Origin: Xylocopa sonorina | Taxonomy: Eukaryota > Arthropoda > Insecta > Hymenoptera > Apidae | Assembly (NCBI RefSeq): GCF_050948175.1 | Contig: NW_027490120.1 | Location: forward strand, 744,001-808,000 | Direction: 5' to 3' | Length of the DNA stretch: 64,000 bases | Translations under genes and position numbers: made by a program | Shown here: piece after piece, positions 39,961 through 53,700 of the stretch | How the letters are laid out: the number at the start of each line of letters is the position of its first letter | Position numbering within the stretch: the stretch's first letter is position 1 | The notes under the pieces: generated by a model | Databases searched by the model: none | What the model saw: only the letters and a program-made list of their open reading frames with translations | Told to the model about the DNA's origin: nothing

Positions 39961-42900
39961 GGGTGTCGCATTTACATTCATTTGAAGTGTATGCGAGGTA
40001 TATATGACACTTCGCAATGATTATTATATATTATCATGAAACATAGAAATGCGATGCGATATTGCGTTTTGAGAAGCATTAAAACACTAATGCTACGATA
40101 CGTAGACATTTGCAAACGCTATTTCCTAGCAAGGAAGTCACGCATTTACATTGTTTTGAAGTGAATACGAGGTATACATAACACTCCACAATGAATATTA
40201 TATCTTATGATGAAACATAGAAATGAGATGCGATATCGCAATTTAAAAAGCATTAGAACTCTCTTGCTACGATACGTAGACATCTGCAAACGCTATTTCG
40301 TATCAAGGAACTGTCGCAGTTACATTCTTTTGAAGTGCATAAGAGGTATACATGACACTTCGCAATGAATATTATATATTATCATGAAACATAGAAATGT
40401 GATGCGATATCGCGTTTTAAGAAGCACTAGAACTCTATTGTTTCGATACGTAGACATCTGCAAACGCTATTTAATAGCAAGGAAGAGTCGCATCTACATT
40501 CTTTTGATGTGATTACGAGGTATACATAATATTCAATAATGAATATCATATCTTATCATGAAACATAGAAATGAGATACGTTATCGCGATTTAAGAAGCA
40601 TTTGAACTCTATTGCTACGATACGTAGATATCTGGAAACGCTATTTCCTAGGAAGGAAGTGTCGCATTTACATTCTTCTTAAGTGAATACGAGGTATACA
40701 TAACACTCCAAGATGAATAATATACCTTATCACGAAACATAGAAATGACATGCGTTAACGCAATATAAGAAGCATTAGCACTCTATTACTTCGATACGTA
40801 GACATCTGCAAACGCTATTTAATAGCAAGGAAGTATCGCATTTACATTCGTTTGAAATGTATGCGAGGTATAAGTGACACTTCGTAATGAATATTATATC
40901 ATATCATGAAACATAGAAATGAGATTCTATATCGCGTTTGAAGAAGCATTAGAACTATATTGCTACGATACGTAGACACCTGCAAACGCTATTTCCTAGG
41001 AAGGAAGTGTCGCATTTACATTCTTCTTAAGTGAATGCGAGGTATACATAACAGTCCACGATGAATATTATACCTTATCACGAAACATAGGAATGACATG
41101 CGTTAACGCGATATAAGAAGCATTAGCACTCTATTACTTCGATACGTAGACATCTGCAAACGCTATTTCCTAGCATGGAAGTGTCGCATTTACATTCTTT
41201 TGAAGTCAATACGAGGTATACATGACACTTCGCATTGAATATTATATCTTATCATGTAACATAGAAATGAGATGCGATATCGCGATATAAGATGCATTAG
41301 AACATTATTGCTACGATACGTAGACATCTGCAAACGCTATTTCCTAGGAAGGAAGTGTCACATTTACATTCATTTGAAGTGTATGCGAGGTATACATGAC
41401 ACTTCGCAATGAATATTATATATTATCATGAAACATAGAAATGTGATGCGATATCGCGTTTTAAGAAGCATTGGAACTCTATTGCTTCGATACGTAGACA
41501 TCTGGAAACGCTATTTCCTAGCAAGGAAGTGTCGCATTTACATTCTTTTGAAGTGAACGCGAGGTAAACATGGCACTCCACAATGAATATTATATCTTAT
41601 CATGAAACATAGAAATGTGATGCGATATCGCGATATAAGAAGCATTAGGTCTCTACTTCGTCGATACGTAGACATCTGCAAACGCTATTTCCTAGGAAGG
41701 AAGTGTCGCATTTACATTCTTTTGAAGCGTATGCGATGTATAAGCGAAACTTCGCAATGTATATTATATCTTATGATGAAACATAGAAATGAGATGCGAT
41801 ATCGCAATTTAAAAAGCATTAGAACTATATTGCTACGATACGTAGACACCTGCAAACGCTATTTCCTAGGAAGGAAGTGTCGCATTTACATTCTTCTTAA
41901 GTGAATGCGAGGTATACATAACAGTCCACGATGAATATTATACCTTATCACGAAACATAGGAATGACATGCGTTAACGCGATGTAAGAAGCATTAGCACT
42001 CTATTACTTCGATACGTAGACATCTGCAAACGCTACTTCCTAGCAAGGAAGTGTCGAATTTACATTCATTTGAAGCGTAGATAAGGAATACAAAACACTT
42101 CGCAATGAATATTATATCCTATCATGTGACATAGAAATGAGATGCGATATCCCGTTTTAAGAAGCATTAGAACTATATTGCTTCGATACGGAGACATCTG
42201 CAAACGCTATTTCCTGGCAAGGAAGTGTCGCATTTACATTCTTTTTATGTGAATACGAAGTCTACATGACACTTCGCAATTATTATTAAATCTTATCTTG
42301 AAACATAGAAATGAGGAGCGATTTCGCGCGTTAAGAAGCATTAGAACCCTATTGCTACGATACGTAGACATCTGCAAACGCTATTCCCTAGCAAGGAAGT
42401 GTAGCATTTACATTCTGTTGTGGCGAATACGAGGTATACATAACACTCCACAAGGAATATTATATTTCATAATGAAACATAGAAATGAGTTGCGATATCG
42501 CGTTTTGAAAAGCATTACAACTCTATTGCTACGATACGTAGACATCTGCAAACGCTATTTCCTAGCAAGGAACTGTCGCATTTGCTTTCGTCTGAAGTGA
42601 ATACGATGTATACATGAGACTTCAAAATGGATATTATATCTTATCATGAAACATAGAAATGAGAATCGATATCGCGTTTTATGAAGCATTAGAATTCTAT
42701 TGCTTCGATACGTAGAAATCTGCAAACGCTACTTAATAGCAAGGAAGTGTCGGATTTACATTCTTATGAAGTGAATACGAGGTATACATGACACGTCGCA
42801 ATGAATAATATATCTAATCATGGCACATAGAAATGAGATGCGATATCTCGTTTTAAGAAGCATTATAGCTCTCTTGCTACGATACGTAGACATCTGCTAA

Positions 42901-44527
42901 CGCTATTTCCTAGCATCGAAGTATCGCGTTTACTTTCTTTAGAAGTGAATCCGAGGTATAAATGACACTTCGCAATGAATATTATTTCTTATAGTGAGAC
43001 ATAGTAATGAGATGCGATATCGCGATTTAAGAAGCATCAGAACTCTATTGCTTCGATACGTAGACAACTGCAAACGCTACTTCCTAACAAGGAAGTGTCG
43101 CATTTACATTCGTTTGAAGTGAAGACTAGGTATACATGACACTTCGCAATGAATATTATATCTTATCATGAAACATAGAAATGAGATGCGACATCTCGTT
43201 TTAAGAAGCATTAGAACTCTATTGCTTCGATATGTAGATATCTGCAAACGCTATTTCCCAGCAAGGAAATGTCGCACTTACATTCATTTAAGTGTATACG
43301 AGGTATACGTGACACTTCGCAATGAGTATTATATCTTATCATGAAACATAGAAATGAGATGCGATATCGCGATTTGAGAAGCATTAGATCACTAATGCTA
43401 CGATACGTAGACATCTGCAGACTCTATTTCCTAGCAAGGAAGTGTCGCATTTACATTCAGTTGAAGTGTATGCGCGGTGTACATGACATTTCGAAATGAA
43501 TATTATATCTTATCATGGAATATAGAAATGAGATGCGATATCGCGACTTAAGAAGCATTAGAAAACTATTGCTTCCATACGCAGACAACTCGAAATGGAC
43601 TTCCTGGCAAGGAAGTGTGGCATTTACATTCTTTTGATGTGCAGACGAGGTACACAAGGAAGTGTGGCGTTTACATTATTTTGAAGTGTAGACGAGGTAT
43701 ACATAACGCTTCGCAATGAATATTATATCTTATCATGAAACATAGAAACGAGATGCGATATCGCGTTTTAAGAAGCATTAGAACTCTAATACATCGAAAC
43801 GTAGACATCTGGAAACGCAATGCCTAGCAAGGAAGTGTGGCATTTACATTCTTTTGATGTGTAGATTAGGTATACATAACACTTCGCAATGAATATTATA
43901 TCATATCATGAAACATAGAAATGAGATGCGACATCTCGTTTTAAGAAGCATTAGAACGCTATTGCTTCGATACTTTGACATCTGCAAACGCTACTTCCTG
44001 GCAAGGAAGTGTCGTATTTACATTCTTTTGAAGTGAATACGAGGTATACATGTAACTTCGCAATGAATATTATATCTGATCATGAAACATATAAATGAGG
44101 TGCGATATCGCGTTTTGAGAAGCATTAGAACTCTATTGCTATTATACGTATACTTCTGCAAGCGCTATTTCCTAGCTAGGAAGTGTCGCATTTACATTCT
44201 TTTGTAGTGAATACGAGGTATACATGACAATTCGAAAAGAATATTATATCTTATCCTGAAACATAGAAATGAGATGCGATATCGCGTTTAAAGAAGCATT
44301 AGAACTCTGTAGCTTCGATTCGTAGACATCTGCGAACGCTATTTCCTAGCAAGGAAGTGTCGCATTTACTTTCTTTTTTAGTTTATGCGAGATATAAGTG
44401 ACACTTCGCAATGAATATTATATCGTATCATGAAATATAGAAATTAGATGCGATATCGCGTTTTAAGAAGCATTAGAACTCTGTAGCTTGGATACGTAGA
44501 CATCTGCAAACGCTATTTCCTAGCAAT
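39956..44527. repeat. Satellite block Y'
   Basis: This is the second copy of 33301-38220 with a clean two-monomer deletion at about 41265. After 44527 the similarity to the 38221 block stops and different monomers follow. Confidence 0.9.
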
Positions 44528-46665
44528 GAAGTGCCGCATTTACATTCATTTGAAGTGTATGCGAGGTATAAGTGACACTTCGCAATGATAATTTTATCTA
44601 ACAATGAAACATAGAAGTGAGATGCGATATTGCCTTTTGAGAAGCATTAGAACTCTATTGCTATTATATGGAGATTTCTGCAAACGCTATTTCCTAGCAA
44701 GGAAGTGTCGCATTTACATTCTTTTGAAGTGAATACGAGGTATACATGACACTTCGCTATTAATATTATATCTTATCACGAAACATAGAAATGAGATGCG
44801 GTATCCCGTTTTAAGAAGCATTAGAACTCTATTGCTTCGATACATAGTCATCTGCAAACGCTATTTCCTAGCACTGAAGTGCCGCATTTACATTCATTTG
44901 AAGTGTATGCGAGGTATAAGTGACACTTCGCAATGATTATTTTATCTTATCATGAAACATTGAAATGAGATGCGATATCGCGTTTTAAGAAGCATTAGAA
45001 ATCTATTGCTACGATACGTAGACATCTGCAAACGCTATTTCCTAGCATGGGAGTATCGCATTTACATTCTTTTGAAGTGAATACGAGGTATACATGACAC
45101 TTCGCTATTAATATTATATCTTATTACGAAACATAGAAATGAGATGCGGTATCCCGTTTTAAGAAGCATTAGAACTCTATTGCTTCGATATATAGACATC
45201 TGCAGACGCTATTTCCTGGCTAGGAAGTGTCGCATTCACATTCAATTGACGAGTATGCGATGTATAAGTGACACATCGCAATGAATATTATATCTTCTCA
45301 TGAAACATAGAAATGAGTCGCGATATCTTGTTTTAGGAAGCGTTAGATCTCTATTGCTACGATACGTAGTAATCTACAAACGCTACTTCCTAGCAAGGAT
45401 GTGACGCATTTACATTCTTTTGAAGTGAACACGAGGTGTACATAACACTCCATAATGAATATTATAGCTTATCATGAAACATAGAAATGAGATGCGATAT
45501 CGCGTTTTAAGAAGCATTAGAAATCTATTGCTACGATACGTAGACATCTGCAAACGCTAATTCCTAGCAAGGAAGTGTCGCATTTTCAATCTTTAGAAGT
45601 GAATACGAGGTATACATTACACTCCAGAATGAATATTATATCTTATCATGAAACGTAGATGTGAGATGCGATATGGCGATTTAAGAAGCATTAGAACTCT
45701 ATAGCTTCGACACGTAGACATCTGCAAACGCCACTTCCTACCAAGGAAGTGTCGCATTTACATTCATTTGAAGTGAATACGAGGTATACATGACACTCCG
45801 CAATGAATATTATATCTTATCATGAAAAGTAGAAGGGAGGTGCGGTATCGCGATTTAAGAAGCATTAGAACTCCATTGCTTCGATACGTAGACATCTGCA
45901 AACGCTATTTCCTAGCAAGGAAGTGTCGCATTTACATTCGTCCGAAGTGAATACGAAGTATACGAGACACTCCGCAATGAATTTTATATCTTATCATAAA
46001 ACATAGAAATGAGACGCGATATCGCCTTCTAAGAATGATTAGAACTCTAATGCGACGATACGTAGACATCTGCAAACGCTAATTCCAGGCAAGGAAGTGT
46101 CGCATTTTCAATCTTTAGAAGTGAATACGAGGTATACATTACACTCCAGAATGAATATTATATCTTATCATGAAACATAGAAATGAGATTCGATATGGCG
46201 ATTTAAGAAGGATTAGAACTCTATAGCTTCGATACGTAGACATCTGCGAACGCTATTTCCTAGCAAGGAAGTGTCGCATTTACTTTCTTTTTTAGTTTAT
46301 GCGAGATATAAGTGACACTTCGCAATGAATATTATATCGTATCATGAAATATAGAAATTAGATGCGATATCGCGTTTTAAGAAGCATTAGAACTCTGTAG
46401 CTTGGATACGTAGACATCTGCAAACGCTATTTCCTAGCAATGAAGTGCCGCATTTACATTCATTTGAAGTGTATGCGAGGTATAAGTGACACTTCGCAAT
46501 GATAATTTTATCTAACAATGAAACATAGAAGTGAGATGCGATATTGCGTTTTGAGAAGCATTAGAACTCTATTGCTATTATATGGAGATTTCTGCAAACG
46601 CTATTTCCTAGCAAGGAAGTGTCGCATTTACATTCTTTTGAAGTGAATACGAGGTATACATGACA
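44327..46665. repeat. Eleven-monomer-spaced repeat of a 425-bp segment
   Basis: The segment at about 44327-44750 recurs at about 46241-46664, an offset of 1914 bp or exactly eleven monomers. Shared variants include actttcttttttagtttatg and tgataattttatctaac. Its first part also occurs at about 38020 in block Y. A three-monomer offset (522 bp) also links about 45556 and 46078 through the variant gcattttcaatctttagaag. Confidence 0.75.
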
Positions 46666-49193
46666 ATTCGCAATGAATATTGTATCTTATCATGAAACAT
46701 AGATATAAGATGCGGTATCCCGTTTTAAGAAGCATTAGAAAACTATTTCTGCGATACGTAGACATCTGCAAACGCTATTTCCTAGCAATGAAGTGTCGCA
46801 TTTACATTCATTTGAAGTGTATGCGAGGTATAAGTGACACTTCGCAATGATTATTTTATCTTACCATGAAGCATAGGAATGAGATGCGATATTGCGTTTT
46901 ACGAAACGTTAGAACTCTATTGCTACGATACGTAGACATCTGCAAATGCTCTTTCCTAGCAGGGAAGTGTCGCATTTACATTCTTTTGAAAGGAATACAA
47001 GGTATACATGACACTCCACAATGAATATTATGTCTTATCATGAAACATAGACATGGGATGCGATATCGCGTTTTGAGAATCATTAGAACCCTATTGCTTC
47101 GATACGTATACATCTGCCAACGCTATTTCCTAGCAAAGAAGTGTCGCATTTAAATTCGTTTGAAGTGTATGCGAGGTATACAGGACACTTCGCAATGAAT
47201 ATTATATCTTATCACGAAACATAGAAATGAGATGCGATATCGCGATTTAAGAAGCATTAGAACTCAATTTCTTCGATACGTAGACATCTGCAAACGCTAT
47301 TTCCTAGCAATGAAGTGTCGCATTTCCATTCATTTGAAGTGTATGCGAGGTATAAGTGACACTTCGCAATGATTATTTTATCTTACCATGAAACATAGGA
47401 ATGAGATGCTATATCGCGTTTTAAGAAGCAATAAAACACTACTGCTTCGATACGTAGACATCTGGAAACGCTACATCCTATCAAGGAAGTGTCGCATTTA
47501 CATTCATTTGAAGTGTAGACGAGGAATACATAATACTTCGGAATGAATATTATATCTTTTCATGAAACATAGAAGTGAGATGCGATGTCGCATTTTATGA
47601 AACATTAGAACACTTTTGCTTCGATACGTCGACTTCTGCAAACGCAACTTCCTAGCAAGGAAGTTTCGCATTTACATTCTTTTGAAGTGAATACGAGGTA
47701 TACAAGACACTTCGCAATGAATATTATATCTTATCATGAAGCATAGAAATGACATGCGATATCGCGTTTTAAGAGGCATTAGAACACTATTGCTACGATA
47801 CGTAGACATCTGCAAACACTATTTCCTGGCAAGGAAGTGTCGCATTTACATTCTTTAGAAGTGTAGACGAGATATACATAACACTGCACAATGAATATTA
47901 TATCTCATCATGTAACGTAGAATTGAGGTGCGATATCGCGATTTAAGAAGCATTGAAATACTATTGCTTCGATACGTAGGCATCTGCCATCGCTATTTCC
48001 TAGCAAGGAAGTGTCGCACTTACATTCATTTGAAGTGTATGCGAGGTATACATGACACTTCGAAATGAATGTTATATCTTATCATGAAACATAGAAATGA
48101 GATGCCATATCGCGTTTTAAGAAGCATTAGAACTATATTGCTTCCATACGTAGACATCTGCTATCGCTATATCCTAGCAAGGAAGTGTCGCATTTACATT
48201 CATTTGAAGTGAATGCGAGGTATACATGACACTTCGCAATGAATATTGTATCTTATCATGAAACATAGATATGAAATGCGATATCGCGTTTTAAGAAGCA
48301 TTAGAACCCTGTTGCTACAATTCGTAGATATCAGCAGACGCTATTTCCTAACAAGGAAGTGTCGCATTTACATTCGTTTGATGTGAATACGAGATATACA
48401 TAACAATCCACAATGAATATTATATCTTATCATGAAACATAGAAATGAGATGCGATATCGCGATTGAAGAAGCATTAGAACTCTAATGCTTCGATACGTA
48501 GACGTCTGCAAACGCTATCTCCTAGCAAGGAAGTGTCGCATTTACATTCATTTGAAGTGTATGCGAGGTATACATATCACTGCACAATGAATATTATATC
48601 TTATCATGAAACAAGAAATGGGATGCGATATCGCTATTTATGAAGCATTAGAACTCTATGTCTTCGATACGTAGACGACTGCAAACGCTATTTCCTAGCA
48701 CGGAAGTGTCGCATTTACATTCGTTTGAAGTGTATGCGTGGTATACATGCCACTACGCAATGAATATTATATCTTACCATGAAACATAGAAATGAGTTGC
48801 GATATCTCGTTTTAAGAAGCCCTAGAACTCTATTGCTTCGATAAGTAGACACCTGGAAACGCATTTTCAAGCAAAGAAGTGTGGCATTTACAATCTTTTG
48901 AAGTGCTGAAGAGGTATACAAGGACGTGTGACATTTACAATCTTTTGAAGTGCAAACGAGGTAAACATAACACTTCCCAATGATTATTATATCTTATCAT
49001 GAAACATACAAATGAGGTGCGATATCGCGTTTTAAGAATCATTAGAACTCTATTGCATCGATACGTAGACATCTGAAAACGCTATATCCTAGGAAGGAAG
49101 TGTCGCATTTACATTCATTTGAAGTGTATGCGAGTTACAAGTGACACTTCGCAATGAATATTATATCTTATCATGAAACATAGAAATGACATG

Positions 49194-50731
49194 TGTCACG
49201 TCACGAGGGTGGAAAATTTCCGCTTTACTCGGAGGCGACACGCAGCCAATTCGCGGAAACGGCTCGCTTAATTGCGACTAATGCCGGGTTCCTTCCGTGG
49301 GACAACGAACGCTTTTACGAACACGCTAACGCGGTAAATGTGGAAAAATACTACCTTTGCCGTCTTGATAGCGAACAAATCAATATTCTTTCCTGAGGTA
49401 TCTCTGCTTCCGTGGATCGTAGTCTGGTATCGATGCTGCGTAAGGACTGCGAGGCTGAATGTCCAAAGGAATGAGCGCTCAGCGTTGCGGGGATTCAGCA
49501 ATGTTCGGCTTCCCTGGATCGGATAAGGTTGTCGGCGTGGAACGTTGAGAAGCCACGAGGACGGTGGCGGATGCACAGATCGACGGCAAGGCTTTGGTGC
49601 CCACGTATTCACGTACGAGACGGCGTAGGAAGTTCTTCCTTCCCGCACGTCGAGCCTTTCGCTTCGAATTACTGCACATTCGCGTCTAATTTCAGCAGAC
49701 TAGATACGACTCGGGTAAGCGGCGGTCCGCTCTAGCCTGTCGGTCCAGAGAGTGAAATGTCGACGTTATCTGCACGCAGTCTCACGTATGGGTCAGCGAA
49801 GCTAAGCGGCGGTCCGCTCTAACCAGCTGATTACCAATGATCGACTAACGATTGGATTGAATGTAGAATGTCCACGCGTTGGCTCGTGGAAGAACTCGTA
49901 GGATAAGAATGAAGTTAATGGAAATTATCAATAACTGAACTAGTAGTTAGGAGGTAAAATCAAAGTATATTCTAAGTTAATCCTAAGCTTACACTGTACT
50001 TTCCCTAAGACTAAGTTAAATGTAGACTTAATTGTTTAGAATTGGAATTAGAACTAGACTCTATGATTGGAATTGAACTTGAATTTAGAATAGAATTACG
50101 AACACCTCTGACTAAGGTGGATTAGAGCTGTCTAATGATCAGCTTGGAACGAAGCTCGGAGAAGACTGACTCTCCGATCGCGGGTCCGCGACCTCCTTAG
50201 GTCGCGTGGCGCGCGAGTCGCTGGAGCCCGGAGTGGGGTGGCCGCTCGGCCCGCGCAGTGGGGCGGTCGGTCGGAGTGGGGCGCGGCTCGTCGGACGCCC
50301 GCTCGAGCGTATCGCAACTTATAATTATAGATATTTACGTTGATCTTAGAAGCTATGTGTGTGTTGTCTGCGTATGTACAATGTATGTGTCGAGTACTTA
50401 GATCTAGAGTACGATTTACGAATATATACTTTGGAAATAGGAATAACGCTGTAATGGTGTAGGTGATTCGCTGCTGTGCCCAGTGGTCCAGTCGTCTGGT
50501 TGGATGCTGCATCTTTCCTGGCTTTGGAAATGCTGCACGTTGTCACACGGTCGATCGGTCGAACTCCTAGATCTTCGTACCTTGATAGCAGCCTTGGCTC
50601 GGCGGACGTGGTGTATGTTTGGTTGTGGTGGCGCTCGTCCCGTGTACTTAGGTGCTGTTGACAGTGAGTACGTCGCTGCCGCATGCTGTGGGAGGCGCTG
50701 GGGGATGGAAGGCGGTACGCCAGACGTTACA
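49194..50731 (-). mobile_element. 3' LTR of intact element
   Basis: In element orientation it starts TGTAACGTC, directly after the polypurine tract, and ends GACGTGACA. The first 315 bp contain the end of the pol frame (stop at 50416-50418). Other landmarks: the GGCG-TAC-CGCC mini-hairpin at 50711-50721; palindromic TATAATTATA near 50320; the GAGGTCGCGG block with TCAGTC (50169-50164); two copies of TAGAGCGGACCGCCGCTTA; a donor-like AAAG|GTAGTA with GT at 49354-49353; and the GGCT...GCCTCC block near 49232-49248. Short frames on either strand inside the LTR are not supported as genes. Confidence 0.95.
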
Positions 50732-53700
50732 CCTCCCCCCATACGAAAGGAATCTTGGCCATGCCAAGATCTCCTGTCTGGAATCTGCGAATTAGTGGGT
50801 GGCTGCACACCTGTTGTCCTGCCGGTTGGCTGTTGTCGTACTGACGAATCCCTGCCGGATAAGCTGTGGCGGGCTCGCTTTGCATCTCTTGGGTGACCAT
50901 TTCCGTAGCGTTCGCTGGTACTGGGTTCACTGGCACTTTCACTGCTCGTAGAGTTTTGAGAACATTTCTCACCTTTGGCTATCACATTTTCAGTCTCTAT
51001 CTGTTTCAGTCCACTCATTCTTTTACATAACTTAATCTTATTGGTATGCACTATTTTATGTCGTCCCTTAATAGCTAACTTAACGTTATTATCATTCAGA
51101 ACTTCGATTATTCTATAGGGGCCCGCGTATTGGGAATAAAATTTATGTTTATTGGGCTCCCTTAGCAAAAAGACCCATTGGCCGGCTTCGAACTTCTGAA
51201 TGTTAAGCTTTCTATCGTAATAGTGTTTCGCACGACGTTTGGCATTATCAAGATTCTCCCTGGCGATCGCTTGTGATTTCGAAATTTTCTCGTTTAAATT
51301 AATGAGATAGTCCGAATAAGTCTCATTCTCTGTATTGTCTTGGAATGGTGTGTCGGATGGTACTCTCGCAATTCGACCGAAAACGAGTTCGTGCGGTGTG
51401 TATAATGTGCCCTCGTGGACACTTGTATTATAAGATAGCATTGCGTAAGGTAGCCATCGTTCCCAATCGCCACTGGTGTGTATGAAATGTTTGAGGTATT
51501 CCGCTAAAACATGGTGGGATCGTTCCACCGAACCATTTGTCTGTGGGTGGAAGGCTGTAGACTTGAATTGCTTTATCCTGAATTTAATCGCGATGGCCTT
51601 GATGAGGCTATTGATAAAGTTGGATCCCTGATCTGTTAAGATCCCTTTTGGGCAACCAAATTTGCAAATGAACCCGGTTATAAGTGCGTCTGCAATATCT
51701 ACTGCCGAAGTTTGCTTTAATGGTATCGCGACTGAGTATTTCGTTAACAGGTCCTGGATGGTAAGTATGTTTTTGTAGCCGTCAGGAGTTGTAGGAAGTG
51801 GACCCATAACGTCCATCGAAATCTTATCAAATGCGGAACCCGGTGTGTCTGTCAAAGTTAGAGGTTGTTTCGTTTTTACACGAACTAATTTTTCCAATTG
51901 GCAGCTCCTACATTTCCTAATATAATCCTGTATCTGGTTTTTCATGTTGGGCCAAAAATACTTTTCTCGGATGCGCGAATAAGTTTTATTTACGCCCTTA
52001 TGTCCCCCTACTGGCGTGTCGTGATTCTGCTGTATTATTTTTAATCTATGTTCTTCCGGTGGTATATGGATTAGTCCCTGGCAAACCGTTATTTGAACCT
52101 GAATTTCATAAAACAAATCATCTAGAATTCTCTTAATTTGCGACCACGGCAAGGAGTCTAGTGACGTCTGCGCGATGCTGAATGTACTTAGTTGTAGCTC
52201 GGTGATTACATCGAACAGTGAACGTAATGTCTCTACTACTGTCTGATAATCTATGGCTCGACTGTCGTGCTCGATTACTGGAAGCTGAATTTGGTAATAG
52301 TCATCGATTTTCGTTACTCTAGCTTTCGTGAGATGGACGTCTTTCCTATTGAAAAAAAATTTTCCGCATTTTTGAATTTCCTTCGCGCCTGTATCGTATG
52401 GGTTTCCCGATTGTGTAATAAAAATGACAATGTTATCGCGTCTGGTAGCTATAGTGTCTCTTGAGAATTTGAATAATGGTTCGTATCGTACGTGTTCACC
52501 CTCTGCCGGTACGTAGATATCGGTCGGTAATGGCGGTAGGTTGTCATCGGAGCTAGGTGACGGTGGTGGTGCGGGTGGAGCTTGGGGCTCTCTCCGCTGG
52601 GAGGATTTCGGAATTGGATCGAAAATGTTTTCGTCAGAAGATGATTTCGTGAGTGGAAATACTCTTACTGGATTTCGTGAGAGCGCGTCGGCGTTTGAAT
52701 TCGTTTTCCCGGCTTTATAAATCATCTCATAGTCGTACTCGGCAAGCTTCAGCCTCCACCGCACAAGACGGCTGGATGGATCCTTTACGGAATTCATCCA
52801 CACCAGTGGACGATGGTCGGTGACTAGCTTAAATTGTTTGCCATATATGTATGGTCGGAAATGATGGACTGCGTAGATTATAGCTAAACACTCCTTTTCA
52901 ATCGTTGAGTAGTTTCTTTCGGCCGAATTCAGGAGTCGCGAAGTATATGCAATCGGTAGATCACGGCCGATCGGCCCTTGGCTTAACACACCGCCTATCG
53001 CGTCTGCCGATGCATCCGTGGTAATTACGAACGGTAAATTAAAGTTCGGATACTGCAGGATTGGCGTCTCGCATAGCGCGTCGCGTAACTTAACAAAAGC
53101 ATTCTCCTGCTCATTACGCCATACAAAAGTAGTATCCTTCTTTAATAAGTTCGTGAGAGGTTTAGCGACGTTGGAGAAATTTGATATGAATCGCCGATAG
53201 TATCCGGCAAGGCCTAAGAATTGTTTTATTTGTTTCGGATTAGTTGGTCGGGGAAAATCTCGAACCGCGCTTATCTTTGCCGGGTCCGGTTTCACGCCAC
53301 TCTCACTGATTACGTGCCCAAGGTAACTCACTTCGCGCCTCAAAAACTCGCACTTATCGGGTTGGAGGACCAGATTGGCCTCTCTTAGTTTACGCGTTAA
53401 TCTTTCGTACTTGACTGCGTGCTCTTGAAGGGAGCTAGCGTAGAGGACGATATCGTCCAAATAAACAAAGAGCTCGTTACCCTGTAGCCCCGCGAGCACG
53501 TTATCCATTAGCCTCTGAAATGTGGCAGGCGCATTCTTAAGGCCGAACGGCATTCTCGTGAATTCGTAATGGCCATGCGGTGTGGAGAATGCCGTTTTAT
53601 GTGCGTCAGCGGCTTCCATCGGGATTTGATGGAAACCGCTGGCCAAGTCGAATGTGCTAAAGTACTTAGCACTGCCCAACTGATCCAAAATCTCCGTAAT

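Larger units (their letters stand above)
33124..49193. repeat. 174-bp satellite, array 2 (about 92 monomers)
   Basis: It has the same monomer and orientation as array 1, continuing in phase after the solo LTR and ending mid-monomer (gaaatgacatg) at the LTR of the intact element. It is dominated by the duplicated blocks Y, X' and Y' (33301-44527), then less ordered monomers to 49193. Variants include ctatttaatagcaagg for ctatttcctagcaagg, gacatgcgttaacgc, and 47-bp remnant monomers at 37301, 43608 and 48872. No gene is supported in it. Confidence 0.97.

Noticed and set aside
49193..50684. Short frames on both strands within the LTRs (also 56526-58178)
   Set aside because: They repeat in both LTRs only because the LTRs are identical. 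They have no domain and are not shared with the related LTRs, except the pol tail frame.
49194..50731. An env gene between pol and the 3' LTR
   Set aside because: The pol frame itself reaches the polypurine tract and the LTR; there is no room for another gene.
50416..51130. Chromodomain after integrase that would target the element to heterochromatin
   Set aside because: After the GPY module the tail is polar and low-complexity, with no aromatic-cage pattern; nesting in satellite cannot be attributed to it.
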